A stretch of DNA of 64,000 bases from Phlebopus portentosus (lineage: Eukaryota > Basidiomycota > Agaricomycetes > Boletales > Boletinellaceae), in contig JAYXKI010000007.1 in the NCBI GenBank assembly GCA_037892935.1, positions 930,001-994,000 on the forward strand, read 5' to 3'. The notes below the pieces were generated by a model. It was not told the origin of the DNA. It saw only the letters and a program-made list of their open reading frames with translations, and did not search any database. The translations under genes were made by a program, and so were the position numbers. Of this stretch, positions 31,161 to 44,289 are shown piece by piece. Position 1 is the stretch's first letter, and each line of letters opens with the position of its first letter.

Positions 31161-33947
31161 ATGACGCTTAGAGAACGACGCACCGATCCCGATGTGCCCA
31201 GGGATGTTGAGGAGGACATCAGGGAGCACCTCCTTCATCTTAATGACCCAAACTGGGACTTTGGCCACTCGGATACGAGCACTCTTAGCGGCGAATCTGT
31301 CGAGCTTGAGCACAAGCATACTTTCCCAAGTGATGTGCACATTGGCCCGTCCATCGGTACAGCGCCTTCCGACTTCGATACCGAGTCGCGGGCCGACTCG
31401 ACGTTGTACGGGAAGAGCGAAAGTCCATTGAATGTTCGCTCTGAGTTTGATGATTATGAAGAGTAAGTTCTTTCGTATGACGGGATTAGCTGTATCTCAA
31501 TCACTTGATTGTAGAAATTCTCCTTACGCTGAAGTACGAGCTGCTGTTCCGAATACTGATGACCCGTCGATGCCTGTAAACACGTTCAGAATGTGGTTCA
31601 TCGGCATTCTCTTTACGATTATTATTTCTGGTGTCAATCAGTTCTTTTCCATGCGCTGTAAGTACTTTGATACGCTTAAACACAATCGCGCACGATACTC
31701 AAGCCTTTCCAGATCCTTCTGTATTCGTTTCCGGTCTTGTCGCTCAGTTAGTTGCTATGCCTATTGGAAAGGCTTTCGAACGGTTCTTGCCCACGACTCG
31801 CTTCAACACATTCGGCTTCGTCTGGTCGCTCAATCCCGGTCCTTTCAACATCAAGGAGCATGTTATCATCACCGTAATGGCCAGCGTCGTCTCTGGTGGT
31901 GTGTACGCGACAGAGATCATCGCGGCCCAACGTGTCTATTTCGACCAAACTTGGGGCGTCGGATATCAAATCCTCTTATGTCTTTCTTCACAACTCATCG
32001 GTTATGCCTTCGCGGGACTTGTGCGACAGTTCCTCGTATGGCCGAGTGCGATGCTCTGGCCAGGCGCACTAGTGAACTGCGCGCTGTTCAGCACACTGCA
32101 TAAGAACTTCGGGCGCGTCGAGACGAAGCACATCAGTCGCGAGCGCTTCTTCTTGATTGCGATGGCTTGCAGCTTTGTGTGGTACTGGTTCCCCGGATAC
32201 CTCTTTACCGCGCTTAGCATCTTCAACTGGGTCTGCTGGATTGCACCGAACAATATCGTCGTCAACCAGCTCTTCGGATACCAGACCGGTCTCGGCATGG
32301 GATTCCTTACATTTGATTGGAGTATGGTTGCGTATTTTGCGAGTCCTCTTGTCGTCCCTTGGTGGGCGCAAGTGAACATCTTCATTGCCTTCGTGATCAT
32401 GTTCTGGTTCATCACGCCCATTCTCTACTGTAAGTTCCGCAATCAAAAGAGAATTTAGGTCCTCTTACTTACGTTACTCTTCAGACAAGAATGTTTTCTT
32501 CGCGAAGTTCCTTCCCATGACCGCTTCAGTAACCTTTGACAACACTGGCCTTTCGTATGATGCGACGCTCATCATTCAGGATGGCACTTTCAGCGAAGAA
32601 GCATACCAGGCATATTCGCCATCATTCCTTCCAATTACGCTGGCGATAGCTTATGGAATCGCCTTCGCATCAACGACTGGTGTATTCGTCCACACGTTTT
32701 GTATGTCAATTTATCTCTCTTTCTCGATCTGTATGCTCATGGATGTTCATTCGTATTAGTGTGGTACCGACACGATATTGTCCGGCACTTCCGCACGTCC
32801 CTCAAAGATCGTAAAGACATCCACTCACGTCTGATGTCGACATATCCTGAAGTGCCTCATGTTTGGTATGCGGGAGTCTTCCTTGTGGCGTTCGTTCTTG
32901 CTATCATCACCATTGAGGTCTTCGACACGAAACTCCCTGTATGGGCTCTTGTCCTTGCACTTGCTGTTGGTGTTTTCTTCCTCCTGCCCGTCGGCTTGAT
33001 CCAAGCTATTACGAACCAGACTGTCGGTCTGCAAGTACTCGCGGAGCTCATTGCCGGCTACGTTCTGCCCGGTCATCCGCTTGCGAACATGATCTTCAAA
33101 ACGTTCTCCTTCATCTCACTTACACAAGCTATTGCATTCCTCGGGGACCTCAAGCTTGGTCACTATATGAAGGTACCGCCGCGTACGATGTTCATTGCGC
33201 AGATTGTTGCGACGACCATCTCGGTCTTTGTGAACATTGGAGTTCAAGAGTGGATGTTCTCGAATATCGTGGACTTCTGCTTGCCGACCCAGCCGAATAG
33301 CTTTACGTGCCCGACTACGAGTGTGTTCGCTACTGCCGCATTGATCTGGGGCGGGATTGGCCCAGAGCGCATGTTTGGTCCTGGCTCACTGTAAGCCCAG
33401 TTTTCTCTGCACCTGCTTCAATTTGTTGACCTCAAATCTTTGAATACAGATACCGTCCGTTGTTGTGGTTCTTCCTCATCGGCGCGATTCTTCCTGTTCC
33501 GTTCTACTTGCTCGCGCGTCGATTCCCGTTGTCACCTTGGCGCTTCGTGAACATCCCCGTACTCTTCGCAGGTATCAGCTTACTCCCACCTGCAACGGGC
33601 ATCAACTTCTCCTCTTGGTTCGTCGTTGGCGCCATCTTCCAGTGGTTCATGCGTCGATTCCACTTCCGCGTAAGTCTGCCTCTTCTTTCGCGAAATTACG
33701 AACTTTATAGCTCATTTATTCTACTCTATAGTGGTGGATGCGCTACAACTACATCCTTAGTGCTGCTCTCGACTCGGGAGTCGCAATTTCATTAATTGTC
33801 ATATTCTTCTCATTACAACTCCCGAAAGGAGGGGTGTTCCTTAACTGGTGGGGAAACACTGTATGGATGAATACTCTCGACGCGGTAGGCGTCCCTCTCA
33901 TCACTCTTGGGGAAGGCGAGACTTTTGGGCCTGCCACATGGTCTTAG
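31161..33947 (+). CDS. Oligopeptide transporter, OPT family (isp4/OPT1-like)
   Basis: Seven exons (31161-31462, 31515-31657, 31713-32429, 32485-32700, 32760-33390, 33450-33669, 33732-33947) encode 814 residues in consistent phase. A hydrophilic N-terminus of about 120 residues precedes many hydrophobic segments. OPT hallmarks are FVWSLNPGPFNIKEH (the NPG motif), YFDQTWGVGYQILLCLSSQL, HTFLWYRHDIV, GYVLPGHPLANMIFK and KVPPRTMFIAQ. Family members carry tetra- or pentapeptides, glutathione-like compounds or metal chelates into the cell with protons; the substrate here cannot be told. The length is usual, and each intron falls in ordinary GT-AG context. No neighbouring gene suggests a siderophore role. 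Confidence 0.93.
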
Positions 33948-35014
33948 GCCTTGCTTCTTTCCGTTTCCTCGGACTTTCTTGAATTTTAGATTTCATGAGA
34001 CGATTGCTCATGCTATTATCCGCACTTTCATCCGGCTATTGTCCCCAGCCAGTTTGTGCCGGGGATTTATTTCTCCCATCCTCTTGTCAACCGGAATTCT
34101 TGCGACGCACGGACGTCGCCTGGAGCATCAGCTTCACAACCAGTTTTATTGTTATTTTTTTTCTGATACTGGCTTGCTCTCTCGCTCCTTTGCTTCCTTC
34201 CTTCTTTGATTCGCCTGGCGTTCTTTTTGTTAGAACCCGTTTATTTCTTTCAAGACTCTCACGCTTTCCTCATATTTACCTCAGCATTTGTCGCCGGAAT
34301 CAAATTTCTTGTCGCGCTCCATTTTAGGTTGTGTGCTATTATTTCATTCCTTTTTGTATGATTCTGTATAACAAAGGGACACTTAGTCTTCATGGCCTGT
34401 CATGGCAATATGCGACTTCGGATTTAAGATTTTTTTGATTTTTTTTTTCACGTCCGAACATGAATTAGAGACATTCAATCGCTGCCAGCTCTTATTTCCA
34501 AGTCTGCCATCTATAAACGGTATTTGCATTAGAGGCTTGGTAGATGCAACTGAAACGAAAGATCCTCGTCTGTCACGTTTCGTTCGACTGGGGAATCGGG
34601 TGCGTCTGGACACTCTGGCGGTTAACTCGAACGAAAAGCATCGACATAGAATTCGCCGTTTATCCTCGCTGTTTGAATGTGCGCGATCACGTCTGGTGCG
34701 CTGTATCTGTCAGTGAGGGTCGCGTAATCCTGAAGACACGTCAATCAATACTCAGATCGAACGCGTCCACAACGACGGAAACTCGACCGCGCTCGTATCG
34801 CCATGAAGGGAGCTGAAAATTTTCAGAGATGCCTTGACGTTTAGATAACCGTCTGTTGAGAAAAGCAGTATCAATGGACCAAACGGAGTGCCGGACAACT
34901 CGGTGAGCGTCAGTCGCCTTGAATTTTCGTGAGTCATTTTGTGATTGGGGATATTTGGCACCCATTGGTATTTGACTCCGACGCGTCCCCTTCCATGTAC
35001 AAGAAGTCTCTATC
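33948..35014. other. Intergenic region between OPT and IleRS genes
   Basis: About 1.07 kb of T-rich, then mixed sequence. No gene, repeat or RNA was recognised; the right end must contain the IleRS promoter. Confidence 0.45.
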
Positions 35015-38000
35015 ATGGCGTTTCCATCTCATGACCGTAAGCCCAGTTACGTCTCTAATAAAATAATCCGTTAAACGAACTGTCCCGATCAGTGACTGCA
35101 CCATTTGACTTTTCAAAGGAAGAAGAGAAAGTTCTTGCCTATTGGAAAGAAATCGATGCTTTCCAGACGAGCCTTAAGCTTTCAGAAGGCAGACCTGAGT
35201 TTTCTTTCTACGATGGACCACCTTTTGCTACGGGCCTTCCGCATTATGGTCATCTGCTAGCCGGAACCGTAAAAGTGAGTGTACTCTCTAGTCAGACGTT
35301 CTTTACACTTCTCATGATTTTTAGGACATTGTTACGCGCCATGCTCATATGAGTGGATATCATGTCTCTCGGCGTTTTGGTTGGGACACTCACGGTCTTC
35401 CTGTCGAGTACGAGATCGACAAGAAGCTCGGCATAACCTCGAGGAATGACGTTCTTAAGATGGGAATAGACAAATACAATGCAGAATGCCGTAGCATTGT
35501 GATGCGATACTCCTCGGAGTGGCGGCACACCGTCGAGCGTATGGGACGTTGGATTGATTTCGATAACGACTACAAGACTCTGAATACTTCATTCATGGAG
35601 TCTGTGTGGTGGGCATTCAGCCAGCTTTATGCAAAAGGTCTTGTGTATCGCGGAACGAGGGTCATGCACTATTCGACTGGGTGCAAGACTCCTCTTTCAA
35701 ATTTTGAGGCGGAACAACTAGACGGAGAAACGAACGATCTCAGTGGTACGTTGTCCATCGAAATTCGAATATCAGCGCTTTGTTTACGTTGTCTCTAATC
35801 ACGCTGTGTCTAGCTATCTTGACCTTCCCTCTCGTCGAAGACCCGGAGACATCGCTTTTGGCCTGGACTACGACACCTTACACGCTACCATCAAATCTTT
35901 CACTCTGTGTGCACCCGGATTTCACTTATCTAAAGATACACGACTTAAGTCGGAACACTAATTTCATTATCCTCGAATCTGCGTTGTCGGTAATATATGA
36001 AAACCCGAAGAAAGGGCGCTTCGAGAAGATTGGTAGTTTCAAGGGCAAAGACATGGTGGGATGGAATTATGTCCCAATCTTCAATTACTTTACGGATCAA
36101 GTAGGGTACATTCTAATTCACCGCTGCTGGAGCTGATCCTCAAAATCTTCCAGTACAACGACAGAGCATTCAGAGTCGTTGCAGATGAGTATGTAAAGGC
36201 TGAAAAGGGCACGGGAATCGTGCACAATGCGCCTGGTTTTGGACCTGAAGACTACCAAATCGCGCTCGACAATGGAATTATTCTTCCTGGAGAACTACCT
36301 CCTTGCCCTGTTGACGATGATGGGAGACTGACGGCGGAAGTGCATGAGTTTCAAGGACTGTACATCAAGGTGGGGGCTTCTGCTTCTTATATACACCATT
36401 CGCCGTGGCTAACGTGGTGAACGTCGTCACTCAGGACGCCGACAAGGAGATATTGAAGACTTTGAAGACTAGGGGAAGGGTTGTCTCTCATAAGCCTATA
36501 ACTCACACCGTCAAATTATGCTGGAGGTACGAGCTCCTTGTGATTATTTTCGAGGTTGCTAATAGGTTGTCAAGGTCCAAGACTCCGCTTATGCTTCGCT
36601 CCATTCCGGCGTGGTTTGTCCGAGTAACGACAATAGTGAATGATTTGGTGAAAAATAACTCTGAGACTCGATGGTATGCTCCTGTTACCCCAACCAATTG
36701 CGTTATGATATAGAGCATAATAGGGTGCCCCAGAATATTGGAGAGGGACGCTTCGCCAATTGGCTATCCGGTGCTCGCGATTGGAATGTGTCCAGAAGTC
36801 GCTTCTGGGGTACACCGATACCCTTGTGGGCCAGTAACGATTTTGAAGAAGTGAGATCCTCAGCTTGCGCATCAGAATCCATAGTACCAAACTCCTCATA
36901 TTTGTGCCTAGATCGTGTGCGTCGGATCCATCGAGGAACTTGAGAGGCTTTCCGGTATACACGGAATAACGGACCTGCATCGTGAAAGTATCGACCACAT
37001 CACAATTCCCTCTAGACAAGGCAAGGGCCAACTGAAACGCGTCGATGAAGTTTTCGATTGCTGGTTCGAATCCGGAAGGTATTGGCCGAGCTCCTCCATA
37101 CTGTACTGTCGTTGATAGACTACTCCAGCATGCCTTTTGCTCAACTGCATTACCCATTTGAGAACGTCGAGCTGTTTGAGAGGCGTTTTCCTGCAGACTT
37201 CATTTCTGAGGGCATTGATCAAACGCGAGGATGGTTCTATACCTTGCTCGTTCTTTCTACCCATCTATTTGGACGTGCACCGTGGAAGAATCTGATTGTA
37301 ACTGGACTCATACTTGCAGAGTAAGCATCAAATCGGTTGATACATATCGACTCGTCTTTGATATTCTTCCAGGGATGGAAAGAAGATGAGCAAGAGCGAA
37401 AAAAATTATCCTGATCCCAATCTGATCTTGGCTAAGTATGGGGCTGATGCGACAAGGTACGCTCTAGCGTCGGCTTGCTTGCCACATAGGCTCATTGATT
37501 TCCTTTGCTCTCTTGTCTAAGGATGTTTCTTGTTAATTCTCCCGTCGTGCGGGCCGATAATTTGCGATTCCGCGAGGATGGTGTCCGTGAAGTCATCACA
37601 CGAGTCCTTCTTCCCTGGTTGAATGCATTTAGATTCCTCATGGGACAGATTGCATTACTTAAGAGTAATAGTGACTTGGCATTTACGTATGATTCAACGG
37701 CGCCAATTCCAAACAACGTGATGGATAGGTGGATTCTGGCTCGCTGCCAGTCACTCATCAAGCACGTCAAGGAAGAGATGCAGGCTTACAGGCTCTATAC
37801 CGTTATTCCACGACTGCTGAACCTTATCGAGGAGCTTACGAACTGGTATATCCGGCTCAATCGCAGGAGGCTAAAGGGGGAAGATGGCCCAAGAGAAACT
37901 GTTACGGCACTGAACACCTTATTCGAGACACTGTTCACACTGTGCCTAGTAATGGTATGTGTTCAGTCGAGAAATTGTGTATACCAGCAGCTCATTCGCA

Positions 38001-38986
38001 CTGCACGCAGGCATCATATACGCCATTCTTCACTGAAAACATTTATCAGACCCTACGTAGATTCATTCCAAATGACGATGACTCGCAAGATACATGTTCC
38101 ATACATTTTTTGCGTTTCCCTGATCCGAAGATGGGCTACTATGATCCGGTGATAGAGCGACAAGTGAAGCGAATGCAGGTCGTAGTTGAATTGGCGCGCA
38201 ACGTCCGAGAAAGGCATAATCTTTCACTGAAAGTCAGCTTTTCTATCCTATGGTTTATCGCAAATATGACATACATACTCATGGCTTCTTGTGGAATAGA
38301 CGCCATTGAGGGAGCTTCTAGTCTTCCACAGGGATGACGAGTTCCTCGCAGACGCCAGCACATTGAAGCAATACATTCTCTCCGAACTGAACGTGCGGGA
38401 AATTGTCTTCACGTCTGACGAAACAATGGCCGGCGTACGGTATAAGGCTGAGGCAGACTGGTCCATTCTCGGAAGGAAGCTCCGTGCGAACGTCGGGAAG
38501 GTCAAGGCGGCTCTACCTCTCATTTCGAGCGATGAAGTTAAGGCTTGCATGGTGACCGGAACATTGATTATCGACGATATTGTCATTGAAGCAGGCGACC
38601 TCGCGGTTCGGCCTTATATTAAATTGCCTTCGCATGGCAAGTATGCTTCTCACACAGATGGAGACGTCGCTGTCAGACTGGATGTTGAGGTGCGCGAGGA
38701 ATTGGTTGGAGAATGGCTAGCTCGAGAAGTCGTCAATCGCATACAAAAGCTGCGAAAGAAGGCTGGTCTTCAGGCGACAGACAACGTCGATGTACGTCTC
38801 GTGTTCAAGACGAATAGTAGTGGACGAGTACAGGATGCCGTGCATCAATACGAGCAGCTCATTTCCAAGGCTGTAAGATGCACACCACTTATCGTGGAAT
38901 CTGAGCCGATAGATGGTCAGAGAGTAGCTGACGAGGAGACGGAAGTCAATGGCGAAACATTCTTATTATACCTTATACGCCAGTAG
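35015..38986 (+). CDS. ILS1: Cytosolic isoleucyl-tRNA synthetase
   Basis: Fourteen exons (35015-35036, 35093-35274, 35325-35745, 35814-36100, 36154-36369, 36435-36526, 36575-36673, 36724-36850, 36912-37078, 37129-37320, 37373-37456, 37522-37954, 38011-38232, 38300-38986) encode 1076 residues, the usual eukaryotic size. Class I signatures are [12 protein letters not shown] (HIGH motif) and [14 protein letters not shown] (KMSKS). The editing domain shows [17 protein letters not shown] and [16 protein letters not shown]. Also clear are [17 protein letters not shown] and [20 protein letters not shown]. The C-terminal extension (from about [13 protein letters not shown]) matches the eukaryotic cytosolic form. 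The first coding exon is only 22 nt. At exon 7 two acceptors nine bases apart both keep the frame; the downstream one gives the normal CWRSKTP. Intact. Confidence 0.95.
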
Positions 38987-39055
38987 TAATAGACACCTAT
39001 AGAAACCCGCTCTATGTGATTATATTCAACTGATTTACATATGAGTACTATTGTC

Positions 39056-40584
39056 TCATTCTTCATCGTGTCCTGGCGCCGAAATGCCGACTACAGGCAT
39101 AGGTTGGTACGGCTCTTCCAAGTATTTCATCTCTTCCTTCGTAAGCTTGATCCACACAGCATCTATAATATCCGTCAACTTCTCTACTCATAGAAATTTC
39201 ACGTTCGCGTACCGATGAGATCCATAAGATTCTGAAGTCTCATTGCTCCAATGGTTGGCGCCGTGACGGGATCTTTGTTCATCACCCAAGCCAATGCGAT
39301 CTAAGCCATTGTCTTTCCTTTCTTCGCCGCGGGTTCTTCAGTCCGGCGGTTAATTTCACGGCGGTAAATTTCATGGCGGTTAATCTCACGGTTACCCTCA
39401 AACTTGTCATAAACGTTGAGTTATCTGATTGAAAACACAGATCAGTATCAGACGACTGCGTTTAGTGAAGACTTGGAAGGTTGCTCATGCATCTGTCTCT
39501 GCTCCCTTGCTTTGTTCTCCCAGAGGTCGCGTAAGGAAACCTCGTGTAAGCAGAGACCAGGGATAGAAACAATACAGAGGTATTTTAGTAGCGGCATCAT
39601 TTCACGCTCTTCTTCCCTGTAAATCAGAGTCTAATAATTCTGCATCGAGATGAACGAAGTAAGGTTGTGATTGATCGCATAGTCTGAGAGCATAATCGGT
39701 GTCTGTCATTATTTTTAAATAGGAGTACTGACTCTGCATAGCATGGAACTAGTCTCGACAAATGATGTTAGTAAATATTGAAATGGATCAAGCCAGCAAT
39801 ACGTACATCAGAGAAGTAAGAGTATATGCTCAAATAGCGTACATGGCCTGATCTGACAACTAGCATCTATGACTATATCCAGTTTAGAGGCTATTGGAAG
39901 AGAAAGTAGTAATTACTGTCTCTTCAATCGGGGCGTTTGGATCAAAGCGATGGCACTGCAGGACGTCAATGTAGTTTAATCGTAGGCGCTTGAGACTATG
40001 GTCGACAGCATCGAATATGTGCTAAAGAGAGAAGGAATCAGGAGGCTCGACCTGAAATACAACATTCGCTATAGAATCACCTTCCTGCTTAAGCCCATCT
40101 GGATCACATAACCGTAGTTTTCGGCATTGATCTCCCGCGATACAAGTCAATAGGTGTTCGTGCGACGATATGGTGCAGCTTGGTTAGAACGACGATCTCA
40201 TCTCGAGGAAAGCTGAACTACTTGATTGCTTCGCCGAGGATAATTTCGGACAGTCCGTTGGAGTATACGTCTGCAGTGTCGAAACTCTTAATACCAGCGT
40301 CATACCTTGAAATAGAGACAAAATTAAGCAGAGTGCCGACAAGGGTACCACCTTCTTTACTTACGCAGTTTTAATATGTTTTAGTCCTTCTTCGTCGTCC
40401 AAAACCCAAGCTATCCATTCTGAGGAGCCATAAGACATGCAACCCAGTATGATTTTTGAACCCTTTAATCCAGATTGCCGAGACGCATTAATGCACTATA
40501 AGGTTGGAGTAGAACTATCTGTGAGTAAGAGCGCATACCATATGACATTTCCGTCTTTTTCTATCCGGGTCTTGATGTGGCCAT
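39056..40584 (-). pseudogene. Aldo/keto reductase pseudogene 1
   Basis: On the minus strand, pieces match fungal aldo/keto reductases of the YakC type: GCMSYGSSEWIAWVLDDEEG, YDAGIKSFDTADVYSNGLSE, PRDEIVVLTKL, IALAWVMNKDPVTAPTIGA and KLTKEEMKYLEEPYQPM. The order and spacing fit a gene with several introns. It is dead: TAG stops interrupt the N-terminus (after MATSRPG), the segment after GEAIK and the one after KGKTMA, and there is a frame change around RLGNL. Intact homologues are soluble NADPH-dependent reductases. It lies tail-on to the IleRS gene (convergent) and has a second, also broken, copy next to it. Span taken from the aligned ATG to the final stop. Confidence 0.8.
39345..39389 (+). 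repeat. Three tandem 15-bp units in AKR pseudogene 1
   Basis: Units GGCGGTTAATTTCAC, GGCGGTAAATTTCAT and GGCGGTTAATCTCAC. They add five residues each in the AKR frame (REINR-like on the minus strand) and are absent from the second AKR copy. Confidence 0.75.
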
Positions 40585-41165
40585 GTGGAAATCAATTGAA
40601 GTCGAAAGAACAAGTGTCCTTTGAATAGCTCAATGCGTCCCCCTCCTACTTACACCTTTTGCGACTTCTCGCTCGCGCGCTCGCACCTTGGACCGTGAAT
40701 AATAAGATGACTCCACTAACGCGTTTCATGGCGCGTCTCGATCCCTAAAGCTCATTCAGACAATGCGCATCATTCGAGTCACGGCTGTTCGACCAACGAG
40801 CACGCCGCAAATGCTTTGTTTTGTAAGCGCATTTTACGAGTACGATACCTCGCATTTAGCGTATCCGTCTTTCACTACTGCGAAAGGGAATAATGCGAAA
40901 GGGAATAATAACTAAGTGGATCCTAATAATCGCTCTTCGTTTATCCATCCGCAAAGCGGCCTCCGCAGCGAAGCTGGTTATGCGACATTCCCTGACTGAA
41001 ATGGAGGAATTGGCAGTATCTTTCGACCCCTCAGAGTGCACAAATATGAATTGAGATTGTAACTATTGATATCATCCGCCGCTGCTGCAAACTGATGCAT
41101 GGTCAGACAAGAAATTATGATCATCTCCCGAAAAATCGTTGCATACGTGCCTACAAGACCGAAAT
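40585..41165. other. Spacer between the two AKR pseudogenes
   Basis: About 580 bp. It holds a short local duplication (GCGAAAGGGAATAAT twice near 40881-40909). No gene was seen. Confidence 0.45.
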
Positions 41166-42666
41166 TTACACAATCTTATCGTCTTCATCCTTGGAAACCG
41201 AGATACCATATACAGGTAGAGGTTGGTACGGTTCTTCATCTCTTCCTTTGTCAGCTCGACATGCACCAAGTCTACATTTTAGTTACCATCTTTGTCCGCA
41301 GAATCTTTATGTTCGGGTAAAATCACGTACCAATTAGATCCATGAGATTCTGGAGGCTCGTCGTTCCGATAATAGGCGCCACGACAGGATCCTTATTCAT
41401 TACCCAAGCTAATGCAATTTGACCCATCGTCTTTCCTTTCTTCATCGCAAGCTCTTGAATCCGACGATTGACCTCTCGGCTACCCTCGTACTTGCCGTAG
41501 AAGTCGATCATGCTTGTAGAAAGATACTTATCGTTGCTCTTGGACTAGCTCAAGACACTTAATCGTCTGTCTCTCCTCGCTTAGATTGTCCCCCGAGCGG
41601 TTGCGTGAGGAAACCTCGTGCAAGCGGAGACCAGGGAATGGAGCCGACTCCAAGGTACTTTAGCAATGGCATCATCTCGCGTTCATCCTCTCTATATGCC
41701 AAATTGTAATGATTCTGCATCGAAACGAACGGGGTCAGGTTGTGTGAACTCGCATAATCTAATTCGGAGTTAGCAACTAAATCTTCCTCCGTTCCATGAA
41801 GGGCTGCGAATACTCACTTTGCATAGCGTGGACTAAATTCGATGGAAAGCTTTTAGTTCGCGAGGTGATGGATTATTGTAAGATAGGGCGTACATTGCCA
41901 TGCATAACACGACGACATGCCGATGTATCGTGCACGACCCGACTCGACGATGTCGTGAAGAGCTTGTATCTGAAAACCAATTCAGCACACAAGCGACGGG
42001 ACGCGAGGAATGCAACTGACAGTTTCCTCAATCGGTGTGAAGGGATCAAACCGATGTCATTGCAGAATGTCGATATAATCTAACTGAAGGTGCTTGAGAC
42101 TGCGTTCGACAGCATCGAAAATATGCTACAAGACAGAACGAGAACCATGAGTTTGGAGCTCAAAGCGAACACTTGAGGAGATGTAGAGCCACCTTCCTGC
42201 CCAAGCCCATCTGATTCATATATCCGTAGTTTTCATAATTGATATTCCCACGAAAAACAGCTTCGTCATTACGACAATCTCATCCCGAGGGAAGTTGAAT
42301 TTTTCGATAGCCTTGCCGAGGATGATCTCTGATAGCCCATTCGAATATATGTTGGCAGTATCGAATATCTGGATTCCCGCACCATAGCTAAAAAGAAACA
42401 GAAACGAATAACGCGCCGAGTCATGACACGGATCTGTTTATGCGGCTTTGATGTGTTTCAAGCCTTCTTCCTCTCCAAGAACCCAAGGTTTCCGTTCCTT
42501 GAAGCCGTACGACATGCAGCTCAGAATAATCTTTGATACTTTGAGCCCAGAGTTACCAAGACGGCCTGGAATACCATAAGGTCAGGTAATAATTACCTGC
42601 GAGCGGACAACCCATACCATAAGGCTTCCTCGTCCGCTTTTGTCCGGGTTTTGATAACTGAGCCAT
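41166..42666 (-). pseudogene. Aldo/keto reductase pseudogene 2
   Basis: The better preserved copy. From the ATG at 42666 it reads MAQLSKPGQKRTRKPYG, then after an intron RLGNSGLKVSKIILSCMSYG, GEEEGLKHIKAA, YGAGIQIFDTANIYSNGLSE, KAIEKFNFPRDEIVVMTKL and SLKHLQLDYIDIL. Near the end come QELAMKKGKTMGQIALAWVM and EEPYQPLPVYGIS. Defects: the donor after IKAA reads ATAAAC; the Cys-His of the LQCHRFD motif is now a TGA then His; and a deletion after KEEMK shifts the frame. It belongs to the same subfamily as pseudogene 1, so a tandem pair was formed and then both copies were lost. Intact relatives reduce aldehydes or ketones with NADPH. Confidence 0.8.
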
Positions 42667-43149
42667 AGTGAGACGGTGCATAGGTTGAATCACGGGTAAG
42701 ATCAACGAAACCCTCCTCTAGAGGGTGCTTATTAACTTTCACGACTCAATGCTGCTGAATCACGTTGCATTGCCGTCCCTATACAGCTTACGCGTCCTCT
42801 CGGCATGTCTTTTGGAATGAGTCACTAGGGACCTTGCTGCAGCGTTTTGACCTTCTTATTTCTTATCTGGTAGTCGGCGTGTCCATTTCTAATCTCCAGT
42901 GGATACAGAAGTTTATCCCTGACCAACCACCGAAGCATAATGTAGGCGAGATAAAAGGAACCATTTAGTTCCGTAAATTCAAGGCAGGAAAAGGGGATGT
43001 GAACGCGATTTCCGTAAAGCACAGCAATTAGACTTGATTAACGTACGTATTAGTTTGTTGATGATTAGGATAGTAAGTACGCTTTTGAAACTTTCAGAGT
43101 AGATAGTAAAAAATCGTGATGGTGACGTACTAGAGGTCTAAAATCCGTA
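42667..43149. other. Intergenic region, no gene seen
   Basis: About 480 bp between AKR pseudogene 2 and the 3' end of GPI12. Nothing was recognised. Confidence 0.45.
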
Positions 43150-44241
43150 TCAAACTGTCTCGATGACCATCTCCTCCCACTCATTGACCCACATATAGCG
43201 CGAAAATAGCATATATAGCCATCGGAACCATATGAGTTGCGACTGATGCTCTTGCATGGCAAACAGTGCTGTCACATATTCGGGCCAGCTGGATAGGAAT
43301 AATGCACGGCCATTCACTTTGTCCCCGTCGAATTTGGAGCAATCTGCTACTGGCAATATGCTGAGGAAAGGCACGGCAAGTTGTGTAGGAAGAGCTTGTA
43401 GTAAAGAGCTATTCGGAAGCAAGATGCAGATAACCTCTTCATATTTCGCGACGAGACCGGCCGCTGCGCCGGTATACTTCGGAATAAGGTCTGTGGTCTT
43501 GAGGCTGAACGCTCTGAGATGTCTTCTCGGAGACTCAGATAAGAGTGCACGGACACCTCGTTCGAGGGAGATATGATTTGGATGAGATGATATGCCAAGC
43601 TCATCAAAAGTTAGAATCTATCGTTGGAGCAATCAAGTGAAGCCATGCATGGCGCAAGTACATCAATTGCTCGTTCATATAATTACAAGAAAAGTGACGC
43701 ACGACATCAATTTTATTATCTTCGATGTACGGCTTTATTTGTTGAGCAATGAGCTTTGCATCCCAAAATTCAGTAATATTATCGTGAAAACTGTCAGAAG
43801 TCGTTGTTCAATGCGAGTTATGTTAAGATCTCAGCTGATAATATCGACATACGGTTCGTCAAGTACCCAACGTCTTCCTTCTCGAACTCCTAGAACGTCA
43901 AGTGCAGCCTCCAACTCGCTCTTTCGCGTCTCGCCTAGTCCTTCCGCATCGCCCGAAGAAAGACAAAGAGAGTACACATCTGCCAAAGGTCCATAGTAAG
44001 AGCCTTGTTCACCGACGTGACGGGTTATGCGAGCAAGCCCGAGTAATGTGGGAGCAAAGAACATGCACTCGTCGTCCGGATGAGCCGTCAACAACAAAAC
44101 GTGTAGCCGTGGATGTTCGTTATCATGTTCTCGGTCTTCCCATAGACGGAAAAAGGTATTATCATAATACTTTGGGGAGGATAACACCAGAAATGCAAGA
44201 GCGAATAGTATGCTTAGTATTCCTAGTGCAGTGTTCGCCAT
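43150..44241 (-). CDS. GPI12: GlcNAc-PI de-N-acetylase (PIG-L/GPI12)
   Basis: Three exons (44241-43853, 43790-43703, 43617-43150) encode 314 residues. An N-terminal membrane segment (TALGILSILFALAFLVL) anchors the enzyme. The LmbE/PIG-L motifs LLLTAHPDDECMFFAPT (about residues 50-66) and LGISSHPNHISLERG carry the expected zinc-binding His and Asp residues, and LCLSSGDAEGLGETRKSEL is the conserved middle motif. The enzyme removes the acetyl group from GlcNAc-phosphatidylinositol at the ER, the second step of GPI-anchor synthesis. The C-terminal part (FRWLYMLFSRYMWVNEW) is membrane-proximal, as in eukaryotic homologues. Length is slightly above usual. Intact, though placed between pseudogenes. 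Confidence 0.92.
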
Positions 44242-44289
44242 GACTATCGAATAATCGAAAGTTGAACAAGATATTCTAATTTCTATATG

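Noticed and set aside
37060..37080. tRNA B-box-like GGTTCGAATCC
   Set aside because: Lies in the CWFESG codons of the IleRS gene and has no cloverleaf.
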